Positions 1-8,485 of a DNA stretch of 64,000 nucleotides are shown here, piece by piece. The stretch's first letter is position 1, and each line of letters begins with the position of its first letter. This DNA comes from Streptomyces sp. GESEQ-35 (lineage in GTDB: Bacteria > Actinomycetota > Actinomycetes > Streptomycetales > Streptomycetaceae): the NCBI RefSeq assembly GCF_017948485.1, contig NZ_JAFFSX010000030.1:87257-151256 (forward strand), read 5' to 3'. A program made the position numbers and the translations under genes. The notes beneath the pieces were generated by a model, which saw nothing but the letters and a program-made list of their open reading frames with translations, was not told the DNA's origin and searched no databases.

Positions 1-1446
1 GCCTTGGACACCGACCCACACTCCTGGTGGGCCGCCCGCCTCCTCACCGAGGTTCTGCCCCGGGTACCCGACGCAACGCCGTACACAGGCGTACTGCGGC
101 TGCTCGCCGACCGGTTGGTGGCATGGCGGCACCAACGCCCCGCACTTCCAGGAGAGTTCGGCCCGGCCTTCTGGACCGCCCTTCCCCTGCCCGAGGTCAC
201 CCGCTTCGACCTCCTCCGCCGACTGCTCCTCGCCGACCCTGCCCCGGACGACACCGACGGCCCCCGCTACCTCGACGCCGCCGCACAACTGCTCGCCGCC
301 GACCCCACCGCCGTACAACCGCATCTCACCCGCTGGTTCGACGACGAGCGGCCGCTGCCCGCCACCCCGCACGCGACCGTCGCGAAGGCCGCGCAGGCGC
401 TGCTGCACACGCACCGGCGCCGGGCCCTGGACGACCTCACGGAGGTGCTCGTCGACTGCGCGCACCGCCGCGCCGACGAGCTGCTCGCCGTACTGGCGGA
501 GGACGAGCCGTCGGCCGTGTGCCGGGCCGTCGACCGATGGGCGCACGACGGGCGGCCCGCGCGGCGGGTCGCGGCGGTGGCGTACGGGCTGCGGGCCGCG
601 CCCCATGTACGCACCGAGGCCGACCGCGAACTGCTGCGCTACGCCGCCCTCGCCCTGCTGGCCCACCCCGCCCTGCACGGCGGTGCGCTCGCCCTCCTCG
701 TACGGGATCCGCGCACCCGCGCCCGCCATCTCCCGCAGGCGCTACGGCACTTCGCGTCCGGGGACCCGCAGTTCCCGCCGAGCGCGCTGGTCGCCGCGCT
801 GACGACCCACCCCGAACCGGTCCTCGACGCCTTCCGGGAACGGCTGCGCCGGCCGGACGGAGGGGAGGTGCTGCGCACGCTCGCCGACGTCACGACCCCG
901 ACCCTGGCGCGCCGGGTCGCGGCCCTCGTACGGGAGGCGGTACAGCGGCGCCCGCAGACCGCAGGGGATGTGGCGGCGTACGTCGACCTGCGCCTGGACC
1001 AGGGGCCGGCCGCCCGTTCCATCCTGTTCCCGCTGGTCACCGGCCTGCTGGACGGCGGTCCGGACGAGGTGCGGGCCGCCCTGGCCGCCGTACTGGCCGC
1101 TCGCGGCGCCCCCGCCTCCCGCCCGCTGCGCCGCGAACTCCTCGACTTCCTCCTGGCCCACGAGCACACCCCCACGGTCCTCGACGCCCTCCTGCATGCC
1201 ACCGCCCGGCACCGCGGCCCCGACACCCGCGACCTGGTCCGTCACATCGGCCTCCTCCTCGTCCGCACCCCGGACGGAGCGGCCCGCTTCGACCGCGGCC
1301 TGGTCGACCTGGGCCGCCAGGTGCCCGGCTTCGCCACGCTGGTCACGGGCTGGCTCACCGACGCCCCCGGGGACTGGGCGGCGGTGGTCGGCCCCAGTAC
1401 ACGCCGCATGATCGAGAACCTGGCGGGCGTACGCGTCCTGGCGTGA
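1..1446 (+). CDS. Large alpha-helical protein of unknown function, 5' end outside window
   Basis: The reading frame is open from the first base of the window to a TGA at 1444-1446, so only the C-terminal part (about 481 residues) is seen. A TTG at 4-6 is the first possible start inside the window but has no ribosome site, so the true start is probably upstream. The protein is rich in Leu, Ala and Arg and reads as a chain of amphipathic helices, like a HEAT/ARM-type scaffold; no catalytic motif or membrane segment is visible. I do not recognise the family. It lies 131 bases upstream of ribF on the same strand. Confidence 0.6.
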   Translation, partial: ALDTDPHSWWAARLLTEVLPRVPDATPYTGVLRLLADRLVAWRHQRPALPGEFGPAFWTALPLPEVTRFDLLRRLLLADPAPDDTDGPRYLDAAAQLLAADPTAVQPHLTRWFDDERPLPATPHATVAKAAQALLHTHRRRALDDLTEVLVDCAHRRADELLAVLAEDEPSAVCRAVDRWAHDGRPARRVAAVAYGLRAAPHVRTEADRELLRYAALALLAHPALHGGALALLVRDPRTRARHLPQALRHFASGDPQFPPSALVAALTTHPEPVLDAFRERLRRPDGGEVLRTLADVTTPTLARRVAALVREAVQRRPQTAGDVAAYVDLRLDQGPAARSILFPLVTGLLDGGPDEVRAALAAVLAARGAPASRPLRRELLDFLLAHEHTPTVLDALLHATARHRGPDTRDLVRHIGLLLVRTPDGAARFDRGLVDLGRQVPGFATLVTGWLTDAPGDWAAVVGPSTRRMIENLAGVRVLA

Positions 1447-1577
1447 ACGTGCGCCCCGTCACAGCCCACCATGCCGATGCGGGCGGGGTGGACGCGGCAT
1501 GGCACCCTTAGACCTGCGTAGGAACAGGCACAGACACGGACACGGGTTCGACGAGTGTGCGACAAGGAGCAGACACA

Positions 1578-2537
1578 GTGCAGCGCTGGCGTGGCTTGGA
1601 GGACATCCCCCAGGACTGGGGGCGCAGCGTCGTCACCATTGGGTCCTACGACGGAGTCCACCGCGGACACCAGCTGATCATCCGGCATGCCGTGGACCGC
1701 GCCCGAGAGCTGGGCGTGCCCTCCGTCGTCGTCACCTTCGACCCGCACCCCAGCGAGGTCGTCCGCCCCGGCAGCCACCCCCCGCTGCTCGCCCCGCACC
1801 ACCGCCGCGCCGAGCTGATGGGCGACCTGGGCGTGGACGCGGTACTGATCCTCCCCTTCACCACCGAGTTCTCGAAGCTGTCGCCCGCCGACTTCGTCGT
1901 CAAGGTCCTGGTCGACAAGCTGCACGCCAAGGCGGTCGTCGAGGGCCCCAACTTCCGCTTCGGCCACAAGGCCGCGGGCAACGTCGACTTCCTCGCCCAG
2001 CAGGGCAAGGTCTACGACTTCGAGGTCGAGGTCGTCGACCTGTACGTGTCCGGCGAGGCCGGCGGCGGCCAGCCCTTCTCCTCGACCCTGACCCGCCGAC
2101 TGGTCACCGAGGGCGACGTCGAGGGCGCCGCCGAGATCCTCGGCCGCCCGCATCGCGTCGAGGGCGTGGTCGTCCGCGGTGCCCAACGCGGCCGCGAACT
2201 CGGCTTCCCCACGGCCAACGTCGAGACCCTGCCCCACACCGCGATCCCGGCCGACGGCGTGTACGCGGGCTGGCTGCACGCACAGGACGAGGCCATGCCG
2301 GCCGCGATCTCCGTCGGCACGAACCCGCAGTTCGACGGGACGGAGCGGACGGTCGAGGCGTATGCGATCGACCGGGTCGGGCTTGATCTGTACGGGTTGC
2401 ATGTGGCGGTGGACTTCCTCGCCTATGTGCGCGGGCAGCAGAAGTTCGACTCGCTGGAGGCGCTGCTGGAGGCCATGGCGGGGGACGTGAAGCGCTGCCG
2501 TGAACTGATCGGGGCCGCGGAGGGCCCCACCGCCTGA
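1578..2537 (+). CDS. ribF: Bifunctional riboflavin kinase / FAD synthetase RibF
   Basis: RibF phosphorylates riboflavin to FMN and adenylates FMN to FAD in the cytosol. The start is GTG at 1578, with AAGGAG 8 bases upstream; this gives 319 residues, normal for the family. The N-terminal nucleotidyl-transferase half shows GSYDGVHRGHQ (a GxFDGxHxGH-type motif, Tyr in place of Phe) and VTFDPHPSEV. The C-terminal flavokinase half shows GRPHRVEGVVVRG, GFPTAN and GTNPQFDG, all conserved landmarks. A perfect 19-bp terminator hairpin follows within 25 bases, separating it from the convergent secretion locus. The earlier in-frame GTG at 1557 has no ribosome site. Confidence 0.95.
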   Translation: MQRWRGLEDIPQDWGRSVVTIGSYDGVHRGHQLIIRHAVDRARELGVPSVVVTFDPHPSEVVRPGSHPPLLAPHHRRAELMGDLGVDAVLILPFTTEFSKLSPADFVVKVLVDKLHAKAVVEGPNFRFGHKAAGNVDFLAQQGKVYDFEVEVVDLYVSGEAGGGQPFSSTLTRRLVTEGDVEGAAEILGRPHRVEGVVVRGAQRGRELGFPTANVETLPHTAIPADGVYAGWLHAQDEAMPAAISVGTNPQFDGTERTVEAYAIDRVGLDLYGLHVAVDFLAYVRGQQKFDSLEALLEAMAGDVKRCRELIGAAEGPTA

Positions 2538-2561
2538 TTGATTTCAGGGGGACATGCACGG

Positions 2562-2604
2562 ACGCCGGAGGGCCGGCACCGTCAAGGTGCCGGCCCTCCG
2601 GCGT
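2562..2604. terminator. Bidirectional terminator between ribF and the ParA-like gene
   Basis: A perfect 19-bp inverted repeat (2562-2580 and 2586-2604) with a 5-base loop lies between the convergent stop codons of ribF and the ParA-like gene. It is GC-rich without a clean T-run, as usual in Streptomyces. Confidence 0.85.
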
Positions 2605-2622
2605 TGTCGGCTTCTGCCGCCC

Positions 2623-5600
2623 CTACTGCTGCGTCCAGCCGGGCGGTACGACGCCCTGCTGCGGCGGAGCCTGGGGCGGCGGCGCCGGCTGTTGCTGCTG
2701 CCAGCCCTGGTCCGGCCCGGGCTGCTGCTGCGGAGGCTGCTGCCACTCCTGCCCCGGCTGGGGGGCGCCACCGGGCGGCGCATAGTGCTGCGGGGGCTGC
2801 TGCTGGGGCGCGTACCCCTGCTGGGGTTGCTGGTACTGCATGCTCGGGTTGCCGAAGCCCTGCTGCGTACGGGCGAAGTCCTCGGCGATGAGCGCGGCGA
2901 GATCGAAGTAGGCCTCGCGGGTCTTGGGACGCATCATGTCGAGGTCCACCTCGGCGCCCGCCGAGAGGTGCTCGTCGAACGGGATCACGACGACACCACG
3001 GCAACGGGTCTCGAAGTGCGCGACGATATCGTCCACCTTGATCATCTTGCCCGTCTCACGGACACCGGAGATCACGGTGACCGACCGCTGGACGAGATCG
3101 GCGAACCCGTTCGCCGACAGCCAGTCGAGCGTGGTCGAGGCGCTGCTCGCGCCGTCCACCGAGGGGGTCGAGATGATGATCAACTGGTCGGCGAGATCCA
3201 GGACTCCGCGCATCGCGCTGTAGAGCAGACCGGTACCGGAGTCCGTGAGGATGATCGGGTACTGCCTGCCCAGGACGTCGAGCGCGCTGCGGTAGTCCTG
3301 GTCGTTGAAGGTGGTGGAGACCGCCGGGTCCACGTCGTTGGCGATGATCTCGAGACCCGACGGCGCCTGCGAGGTGAAGCGGCGGATGTCCATGTAGCTG
3401 TGCAGCTGCGGGATCGCCTGCACCAGGTCACGGATGGTGGCGCCCGTCTCGCGCCGCACCCGTCGGCCGAGGGTGCCGGCGTCCGGGTTGGCGTCGATCG
3501 CCAGGATCTTGTCCTGGCGCTCGGTGGCGAGCGTGGCACCGAGCGACATGGTCGTCGTCGTCTTGCCGACGCCGCCCTTGAGGCTGATCACCGCGATCCG
3601 GTAGCAGGACATCACCGGCGTACGGATCAGCCCCAGCTTCCGCTGCCGCTCCGCCTCCTCCTTCTTGGCGCCGAGCTTGAAGCGGGACGGACCCTGGTTG
3701 TTCTTGCGGGCCTTGGGCTGGTTGCGCAGCAGCCGGTCGGAGGACAGTTCGACGGCGGCGTTGTAGCCGAGCGGGGTGCCGGGCGCGGCTTGCTGCTGCT
3801 GGGGCGCACCGGGACCGGCCTGCGGGCCGGGCGGGGCGGTCCAGCCCTGGTTGCCGTACGCGGCGGGCGGAGCGGCAGGCTGCTGCTGGGGCGGCTGCTG
3901 CTGGGCCGGGGGCTGTTGGTGCGGCGCCGGCTGCTGCGGCTGGGCGGGCTGCTGCTGATACGGCGACGGCTGCTGCGGCGGTTGGGCGGGTTGCGGGTAG
4001 CCGTAGCCGTAGCCGGGCTGTGGCTGCGGCGGCGGGGCGGGCGTCTGGGGGTAGCCGTAGCCGTCGGGCTGGGGTTGCCCGGGCTGCGGTGGCTGCTGGG
4101 GGTAGCCGTACGCGGAGGGCTGCGGCTGTCCGGGCTGCGGGGGCTGAGGCGCCTGCCGGGGGTCGACCGGGGCCGGCTGTCCGCCCTGTGCCGGGTAGCC
4201 GGGATGTGCCGGGTACCCGGGCTGTTGCTGTGGCGGGGACGGCGGCTGGACCGGGCCGAACGCGCCCTGAGGCGGGGCCTGGTGCTCGGGTTGCTGCGGC
4301 TGGGCGGGCGGCTGTGGGTAGCCGTATCCGGCGGCGGCAGCCTGTGCCGCGGCGGCAGCTTGCGCGGCGGCTGCGGGGTCCTGGCCCGGGTGTCCTGCCT
4401 GCTGCGGTGCTCCCTGGGCAGGGTGAGCGGGCATGTAGCCCGGTGGCAGCGGGGGAATCGCCTGGCCGGCCTGGGGCATGGGGGCCTGGACGGGGGGTTG
4501 CCCCTGCGGCTGCGGCTGCGGCTGCGGCTGTGCCTGCGGTGCGGGCGGGGCGGGCGGGGCGTCGGGAGCGGTGGGCTCCGGCTCAGCTTCCGGCCCTGCT
4601 TCCGGCGTCGCTGCCGCCGTCTCGCTGTCGGGCTGCGAGGGGGAGTCCGCGTCGGACCGGACGTCCGCCGACCCGTCGCCCTCCGGACCGTCCGCAGCGG
4701 ACGGACCATCCGCTGCGGCCGTACCGTCAGCGTCGGACGCCGACCCGGCGGAGCCACCCGGCTCCGCCTCGTCGCTCCGCTCTGCCTCCGGCTCCTCGTC
4801 GTCGCCACCGCCGAACAGCCGCGCCGCCTCGGCTGCGGCCGCGGCGTGGTTGAGCTCGGGCATCGACTGCCCGGGGGCGGGCTCTTCGGGGGCGGCCGCT
4901 GCCGGGGCCGCGGCCTGGGGCGGGTTGCCCTGGGAGTCATCGGCCACCGGCCGCAGCACGGGGAAGCCGGGCGCGGCCGCCGGCGGCTGAGTCGGTCCCT
5001 GGCCGCCCTGGGTGTCCTGGCTCGGCTGGGGTGCGCCTGCGCCTGTCTGCTGGGGGTAGCCGTATCCGCCGGGTGCTGCCGCGCCTGGGGCGGCCGGGGG
5101 CGTGCCCGGCTGCTGCTGCGGAGGCTGGGGTGGAGTCGGTCCCTGACCGCCCTGGGTGTCCTGGCTCGGCTGGGGTGCGCCTGCGCCTGTCTGCTGGGGG
5201 TAGCCGTATCCGCCGGGTGTTGCCGCGCCTGGGGTGGCCGGGGGTGTACCCGGCTGCTGCTGCGCGGGCTGTGCGGGCTGTGGCGGCTGAGGCTGGGACG
5301 GTTGGGGAAATCCGTAGCCGTCCGTGCCACCCGTGCCCTGCTGGTTCGCGCCGGGCACGCCCTGTGCGGGCTGCGTGGGCTGCTGAGGTGCGCGATGGGG
5401 GTACTGCTGTGCCGGTGGGTGAGCACTCGGCGGGGGAGCCTGTTGTGCGGGAATACCGGGTGGTCCGGCTGAGGAGCCGCCGGGCGATCCGACGGGCGCT
5501 CCGGTCGGCGGCGGTGGTGTTGAGGCCGGTCCGGCGTTCCGCTGTTCGTCGGCCGCGGAACCGGCCTGCGTGCTTGGGGCGTACCAGGCGGGAGGCGTGT

Positions 5601-5688
5601 AGACGATCTCGAACTCGCTGGTGAGTTCCGTCTCGTGCTCGTCCCCGTCAGAGGACGGGCCGTCGCCGTTGTACGGATCCCTGTTCAC
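2623..5688 (-). CDS. EspI-like ParA/MinD-family ATPase with long Pro/Gln-rich arms (T7SS-associated)
   Basis: About 1021 residues from a GTG at 5688, chosen because AGGAGG lies 6 bases upstream; the longer frame to 5709 has no such site. Residues 1 to about 690 are low-complexity Pro/Gln/Gly/Ala with many GYGYPQ units and an acidic stretch. Residues about 695-940 form a deviant Walker-A ParA/MinD ATPase (KGGVGKTTT at 704-712, then LAIDANPDAGT as the A' motif and ILTDSGTG as Walker B). The tail is again Pro/Gln-rich. This architecture matches EspI-type ATPases found in mycobacterial ESX loci, where they modulate secretion in response to ATP level. It is followed at lower coordinates by a strong terminator. 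Likely cytosolic, with the disordered arms binding machine or substrates; that role is inferred. Confidence 0.8.
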   Translation of the reverse strand: MNRDPYNGDGPSSDGDEHETELTSEFEIVYTPPAWYAPSTQAGSAADEQRNAGPASTPPPPTGAPVGSPGGSSAGPPGIPAQQAPPPSAHPPAQQYPHRAPQQPTQPAQGVPGANQQGTGGTDGYGFPQPSQPQPPQPAQPAQQQPGTPPATPGAATPGGYGYPQQTGAGAPQPSQDTQGGQGPTPPQPPQQQPGTPPAAPGAAAPGGYGYPQQTGAGAPQPSQDTQGGQGPTQPPAAAPGFPVLRPVADDSQGNPPQAAAPAAAAPEEPAPGQSMPELNHAAAAAEAARLFGGGDDEEPEAERSDEAEPGGSAGSASDADGTAAADGPSAADGPEGDGSADVRSDADSPSQPDSETAAATPEAGPEAEPEPTAPDAPPAPPAPQAQPQPQPQPQGQPPVQAPMPQAGQAIPPLPPGYMPAHPAQGAPQQAGHPGQDPAAAAQAAAAAQAAAAGYGYPQPPAQPQQPEHQAPPQGAFGPVQPPSPPQQQPGYPAHPGYPAQGGQPAPVDPRQAPQPPQPGQPQPSAYGYPQQPPQPGQPQPDGYGYPQTPAPPPQPQPGYGYGYPQPAQPPQQPSPYQQQPAQPQQPAPHQQPPAQQQPPQQQPAAPPAAYGNQGWTAPPGPQAGPGAPQQQQAAPGTPLGYNAAVELSSDRLLRNQPKARKNNQGPSRFKLGAKKEEAERQRKLGLIRTPVMSCYRIAVISLKGGVGKTTTTMSLGATLATERQDKILAIDANPDAGTLGRRVRRETGATIRDLVQAIPQLHSYMDIRRFTSQAPSGLEIIANDVDPAVSTTFNDQDYRSALDVLGRQYPIILTDSGTGLLYSAMRGVLDLADQLIIISTPSVDGASSASTTLDWLSANGFADLVQRSVTVISGVRETGKMIKVDDIVAHFETRCRGVVVIPFDEHLSAGAEVDLDMMRPKTREAYFDLAALIAEDFARTQQGFGNPSMQYQQPQQGYAPQQQPPQHYAPPGGAPQPGQEWQQPPQQQPGPDQGWQQQQPAPPPQAPPQQGVVPPGWTQQ
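4991..5265. repeat. Tandem 144-bp coding repeat
   Basis: Two near-identical copies start at 4991 and 5135, 144 bases (48 codons) apart and in frame, inside the N-terminal arm of the ParA-like protein. Each encodes a block with the peptide GYGYPQQTGAGAPQPSQ. Only a few substitutions separate the copies, so the duplication is probably recent. Confidence 0.85.
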
Positions 5689-5854
5689 TGCTTGCCTCCT
5701 GGTCACCACTGCTGCTGAGTCGGTCGTCGTCGCGGCCGGGCGGACCGAGTGGCGAACCCCACGCGGCTGCGATCGTCACCGCATCACCAGAAGCCTAATC
5801 ACTTGCATCGCGGTACGGAAAAGGGCCCATGGCCATGGCCGGTTCGCACCGCTT

Positions 5855-5882
5855 TCCCGGAAACGGCGACGCGTTCCCGGGA
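5855..5882. terminator. Weak hairpin after the EccE operon end
   Basis: An 11-bp inverted repeat with one mismatch (5855-5865 and 5872-5882) lies just past the stop of the 277-residue protein on the minus strand and upstream of the ParA-like gene. It could attenuate read-through between them. Confidence 0.35.
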
Positions 5883-5892
5883 GGGGGACGCG

Positions 5893-6726
5893 TCAGTCCA
5901 GACGGCGGGCCGTGCCGAGCAGACCCGTCTCCGCGTCGGTGGGTTCGGTCATCACGAAGGTGCGGTGCTTGCGAGTGCACCACATGGCGACGCTGTCGTG
6001 AAGGTTCGGAAGGTACCCGAGTGGCTCGTCCGGGATGCCCAGAGTGTCCTGGACGACCTCGGTCTCCTGGGGCGAGATGCGCTGGATCCCGACCAGTTGG
6101 GCCTGGGCCAGCCAGCGCGGAGCGTGCTCGCTGACGAAGGGCAGCACGGTCACCACGGCCTGCCACGGCAGGGAGGTCACGCGCCCGCGGGGCGGGCGGA
6201 TGCCACAGTCCCGGAACAGCACGACCGGGCTCGAAACGGAGGGGCCCTGAGCGGGCACCCGGCCCACCGGGTAGACCGTCACGCACTGCTGACCGCCGCC
6301 CGCCGTCTGGGCCAGCTGCTGCCAGGCCTGCGGCCGGCCGGTCTCCACGCCCACGCGTGCCCCCGTCGCGGCGGCACGCAACGCCAGTACCTGGGCGAGC
6401 CAGAGCCCGCCCACGAGCACGACGTCGAAGGGGGTGGGGCGGGACAGGCCGAGCACGGCCGGCTGCGATGCCCGGTCGGTGCCGATGATCACGCCGTCGT
6501 CGCCGATGGGCATGCTGATCGCCGGGAGTTCGTCGACGGTGACGACATGGCGGTTCCGGCGCGGCCCGCGCAGCCCGAACCCGGGGCTGAAGACGCGCCG
6601 TTGCTGCCGTGGCGCCTGCGGCTGCCGGATGATCGGGATCATGCCGGTGTCGGAGGGCGAGGCCACGTGGGCGGGGGTGGCCCGGCCCGGCTGGCCCGGG
6701 GGCATGGTGGATGCGGGGTGGGACAT
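5893..6726 (-). CDS. Conserved T7SS-locus protein, function unknown
   Basis: A 277-residue protein whose ATG overlaps the EccE stop as TGATG, with GGAGG 9 bases upstream, so it is translationally coupled to EccE. The first ~65 residues are Pro/Gln/Arg-rich. The rest looks globular and has a segment that reads like a nucleotide-binding or recombinase-type core (PFDVVLVGGLWLAQVLALRAA, with VVLFRDCG later) but lacks a Walker A motif. There is no signal peptide or clear membrane helix. I do not recognise a named family. Its fixed place beside EccE suggests a cytosolic accessory of the secretion machine. Confidence 0.75.
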   Translation of the reverse strand: MSHPASTMPPGQPGRATPAHVASPSDTGMIPIIRQPQAPRQQRRVFSPGFGLRGPRRNRHVVTVDELPAISMPIGDDGVIIGTDRASQPAVLGLSRPTPFDVVLVGGLWLAQVLALRAAATGARVGVETGRPQAWQQLAQTAGGGQQCVTVYPVGRVPAQGPSVSSPVVLFRDCGIRPPRGRVTSLPWQAVVTVLPFVSEHAPRWLAQAQLVGIQRISPQETEVVQDTLGIPDEPLGYLPNLHDSVAMWCTRKHRTFVMTEPTDAETGLLGTARRLD

Positions 6727-8042
6727 CAGTACGTACCTCCGAGCGGCAGAGTGGCGAGGGCTCCGGGGACCTGCTCCCGGTCGAGGCGGATCAGTCCGAC
6801 CTTCGCGGCACTCGCGGTCCGCTCCAAATCACGTCCCACCTGGGCGAGTTCGCTGTCACCACGGGCGGTGACGCGGATGTGCCCGGCGAGGGAGACGCCC
6901 CGGTTGCCGGCCTTGCTCAGAGTCACGCTGAATGTCGTGGCGAGCACCGGGAGCGAGGTGAACCGTGTGATCAGCTCGGGCAGCGCCACACCGCCGACCC
7001 CCAACTGCGGCCAGCGGGAGACCCAGTACGTGGTGTGCCACCGGTCGTCGACCCGCCAGGTCCGTACCGCCTCGACCGTACGCCGCTGGGCCGCCCGCCC
7101 GTCCTGGGCCTGCTGGGTGCTGACCCGCGGGTTCAGGCAACTGGAGGTCGCGAGCGCCTGTACCAGTTCGTTCTCGTCCAGGATGGTCGCCTTGAATCCG
7201 GCCCCGTCCAGTCGGCTGGCCAGCTGGTCCGCGACGCGCAGCAGTGCGCGTTGCGCCCCGGGCACACCGTCTCCGCGCGCCTGAACCGCCTCCGGGCACA
7301 GTTCCGGGTCGAGTTTGAGGGCGACCCAGGTGAGCCGGAGCGCGGGCGAACCGGCCTGCGCCTGGAGCGGTCCGTACGATCGCGCGGCCATCGACTGCTG
7401 GGGCAGGTGCGGCGCGGGCGCCGGCTGGGTGTGCTGTACGACCTGTGCGGAGGCGAGACGGATCCCGTCGACCTCCAGCGCGTCCTGGATCAGCCGGAGA
7501 GGCAGCTGACGTCCCGCGGCCTCGGGACGCAACGGCTGGTCCGCGGGCTGTACGAAGAGCACCGCGGTCAGGAAGGTCCCGTCGCCGATCAGGCCGATCG
7601 AGCGGTCGTCACGGGAGACGAAGGCGTAGGTCCGCAGGGCTGGGTCGCTCTCCACGACCGGAGCCAGCATCGGGTCCGTCCCGGGCGGCACGGGCAACTT
7701 GGCCTCGCGCTGGCGGCGCCTCAGCGCGCGCGCCGTCTCGTACCACTCGGGCATCGGACGACGGCCGCGGCGCAGGACCGCGAAGAGCAGCATCAGCGCC
7801 GCGACGGCACCGGCCGGGGCCAGCAGCCAGGACACATCGGTGACCCAGGCGGCCAGCATGACGCCCGCCGCGAGCTCAACCAGGATCAGCTGCTGAAGCC
7901 GTACCGGGCCCATACCGCCGGGGTTGGGCAGGGTGCGCGGCGACGCGGCGGCGGGGGCCGGAGTCGGCACCCGTCCGCGGCCCGAACCGTCCGGTTCCTG
8001 CTGTGCGCGGCGTCCGCGCCGAGTGCTCGTAGCGCTGGTCAT
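6726..8042 (-). CDS. eccE: Type VII secretion membrane protein EccE
   Basis: About 438 residues. Two adjacent membrane helices lie near residues 55-100 (a segment containing VELAAGVMLAAWV, then one containing WLLAPAGAVAALMLLFAVL), followed by a large domain, which is the EccE layout; EccE sits at the periphery of the EccB/C/D complex. The start is uncertain: ATG at 8042 (AAAGGG about 12 bases upstream) or ATG at 8054; both are in frame and the longer frame to 8354 has no supporting ribosome site. The gene heads a minus-strand run and is divergent from eccB across a 443-base control region. The identification rests on topology plus position between EccB and the EspI-like ATPase. Confidence 0.8.
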   Translation of the reverse strand: MTSATSTRRGRRAQQEPDGSGRGRVPTPAPAAASPRTLPNPGGMGPVRLQQLILVELAAGVMLAAWVTDVSWLLAPAGAVAALMLLFAVLRRGRRPMPEWYETARALRRRQREAKLPVPPGTDPMLAPVVESDPALRTYAFVSRDDRSIGLIGDGTFLTAVLFVQPADQPLRPEAAGRQLPLRLIQDALEVDGIRLASAQVVQHTQPAPAPHLPQQSMAARSYGPLQAQAGSPALRLTWVALKLDPELCPEAVQARGDGVPGAQRALLRVADQLASRLDGAGFKATILDENELVQALATSSCLNPRVSTQQAQDGRAAQRRTVEAVRTWRVDDRWHTTYWVSRWPQLGVGGVALPELITRFTSLPVLATTFSVTLSKAGNRGVSLAGHIRVTARGDSELAQVGRDLERTASAAKVGLIRLDREQVPGALATLPLGGTY

Positions 8043-8485
8043 CCCCCGGGACATCCCTTTCGCGAAGTCGTGGCCGTTCGGCGGGCGTCCATCGGCCCGC
8101 CTCGTCCATACGAGTGGCTCACGGTACCCGCTGCCGAGCAAAGACGGCACAGCGGCACAGGGGACACCGAACCCCGGTCGGCCAGCCTCGCACGGACCGG
8201 CCGCACATGGTGGAGGGCTGTGGTGAAGCTCTGTGAAGATGATCTGTGAAGATGCGGGAACGGCCGTACCCTGATGGACCGCCGCCCCGCGGCGCAGGGC
8301 ATAGTAGGTGCCTGCTCGGCCGAAGCGGCGGCCTGTCGTCGAGCGCGATCGCACACCACAGCGCGGTATCGAGAACTGGTATCGAGAACCACAGCGCGGT
8401 AGGGCATCGCCTCACGATGCAGGTCAGGCACGATCAGTCACGGCCGGGCACCATCGGGGACCAGATTTCGGGAGACACGGGGACC
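8043..8485. promoter_or_regulatory. Divergent eccE/eccB control region with repeats
   Basis: This 443-base gap separates the divergent eccE and eccB genes and must hold both promoters. It contains a perfect 12-of-13 tandem repeat (8230-8242, 8243-8255; core TCTGTGAAGATG). It also contains two copies of ACCACAGCGCGGTA (8355-8368, 8388-8401) enclosing two copies of GGTATCGAGAAC (8365-8376, 8379-8390). Repeats at about 13-14 and 33 base spacing look like binding sites for a regulator. No confident -35/-10 pair was found. Confidence 0.5.

Noticed and set aside
3760..5300. Regularly spaced short repeats resembling a CRISPR array
   Set aside because: The repeats are in-frame codons for Pro/Gln/Gly/Tyr-rich protein; spacing is irregular and no cas gene is present.
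2554..5472. Very long plus-strand open frame (972 codons)
   Set aside because: It lies antisense to the ParA-like gene. The minus-strand frame has a clear P-loop domain and ribosome site; the plus frame is Leu/Arg/Gly-rich noise from the repetitive high-GC sequence.
5749..8249. Plus-strand frames over the eccE region
   Set aside because: Antisense to EccE and the 277-residue protein; no ribosome site or recognisable domain.
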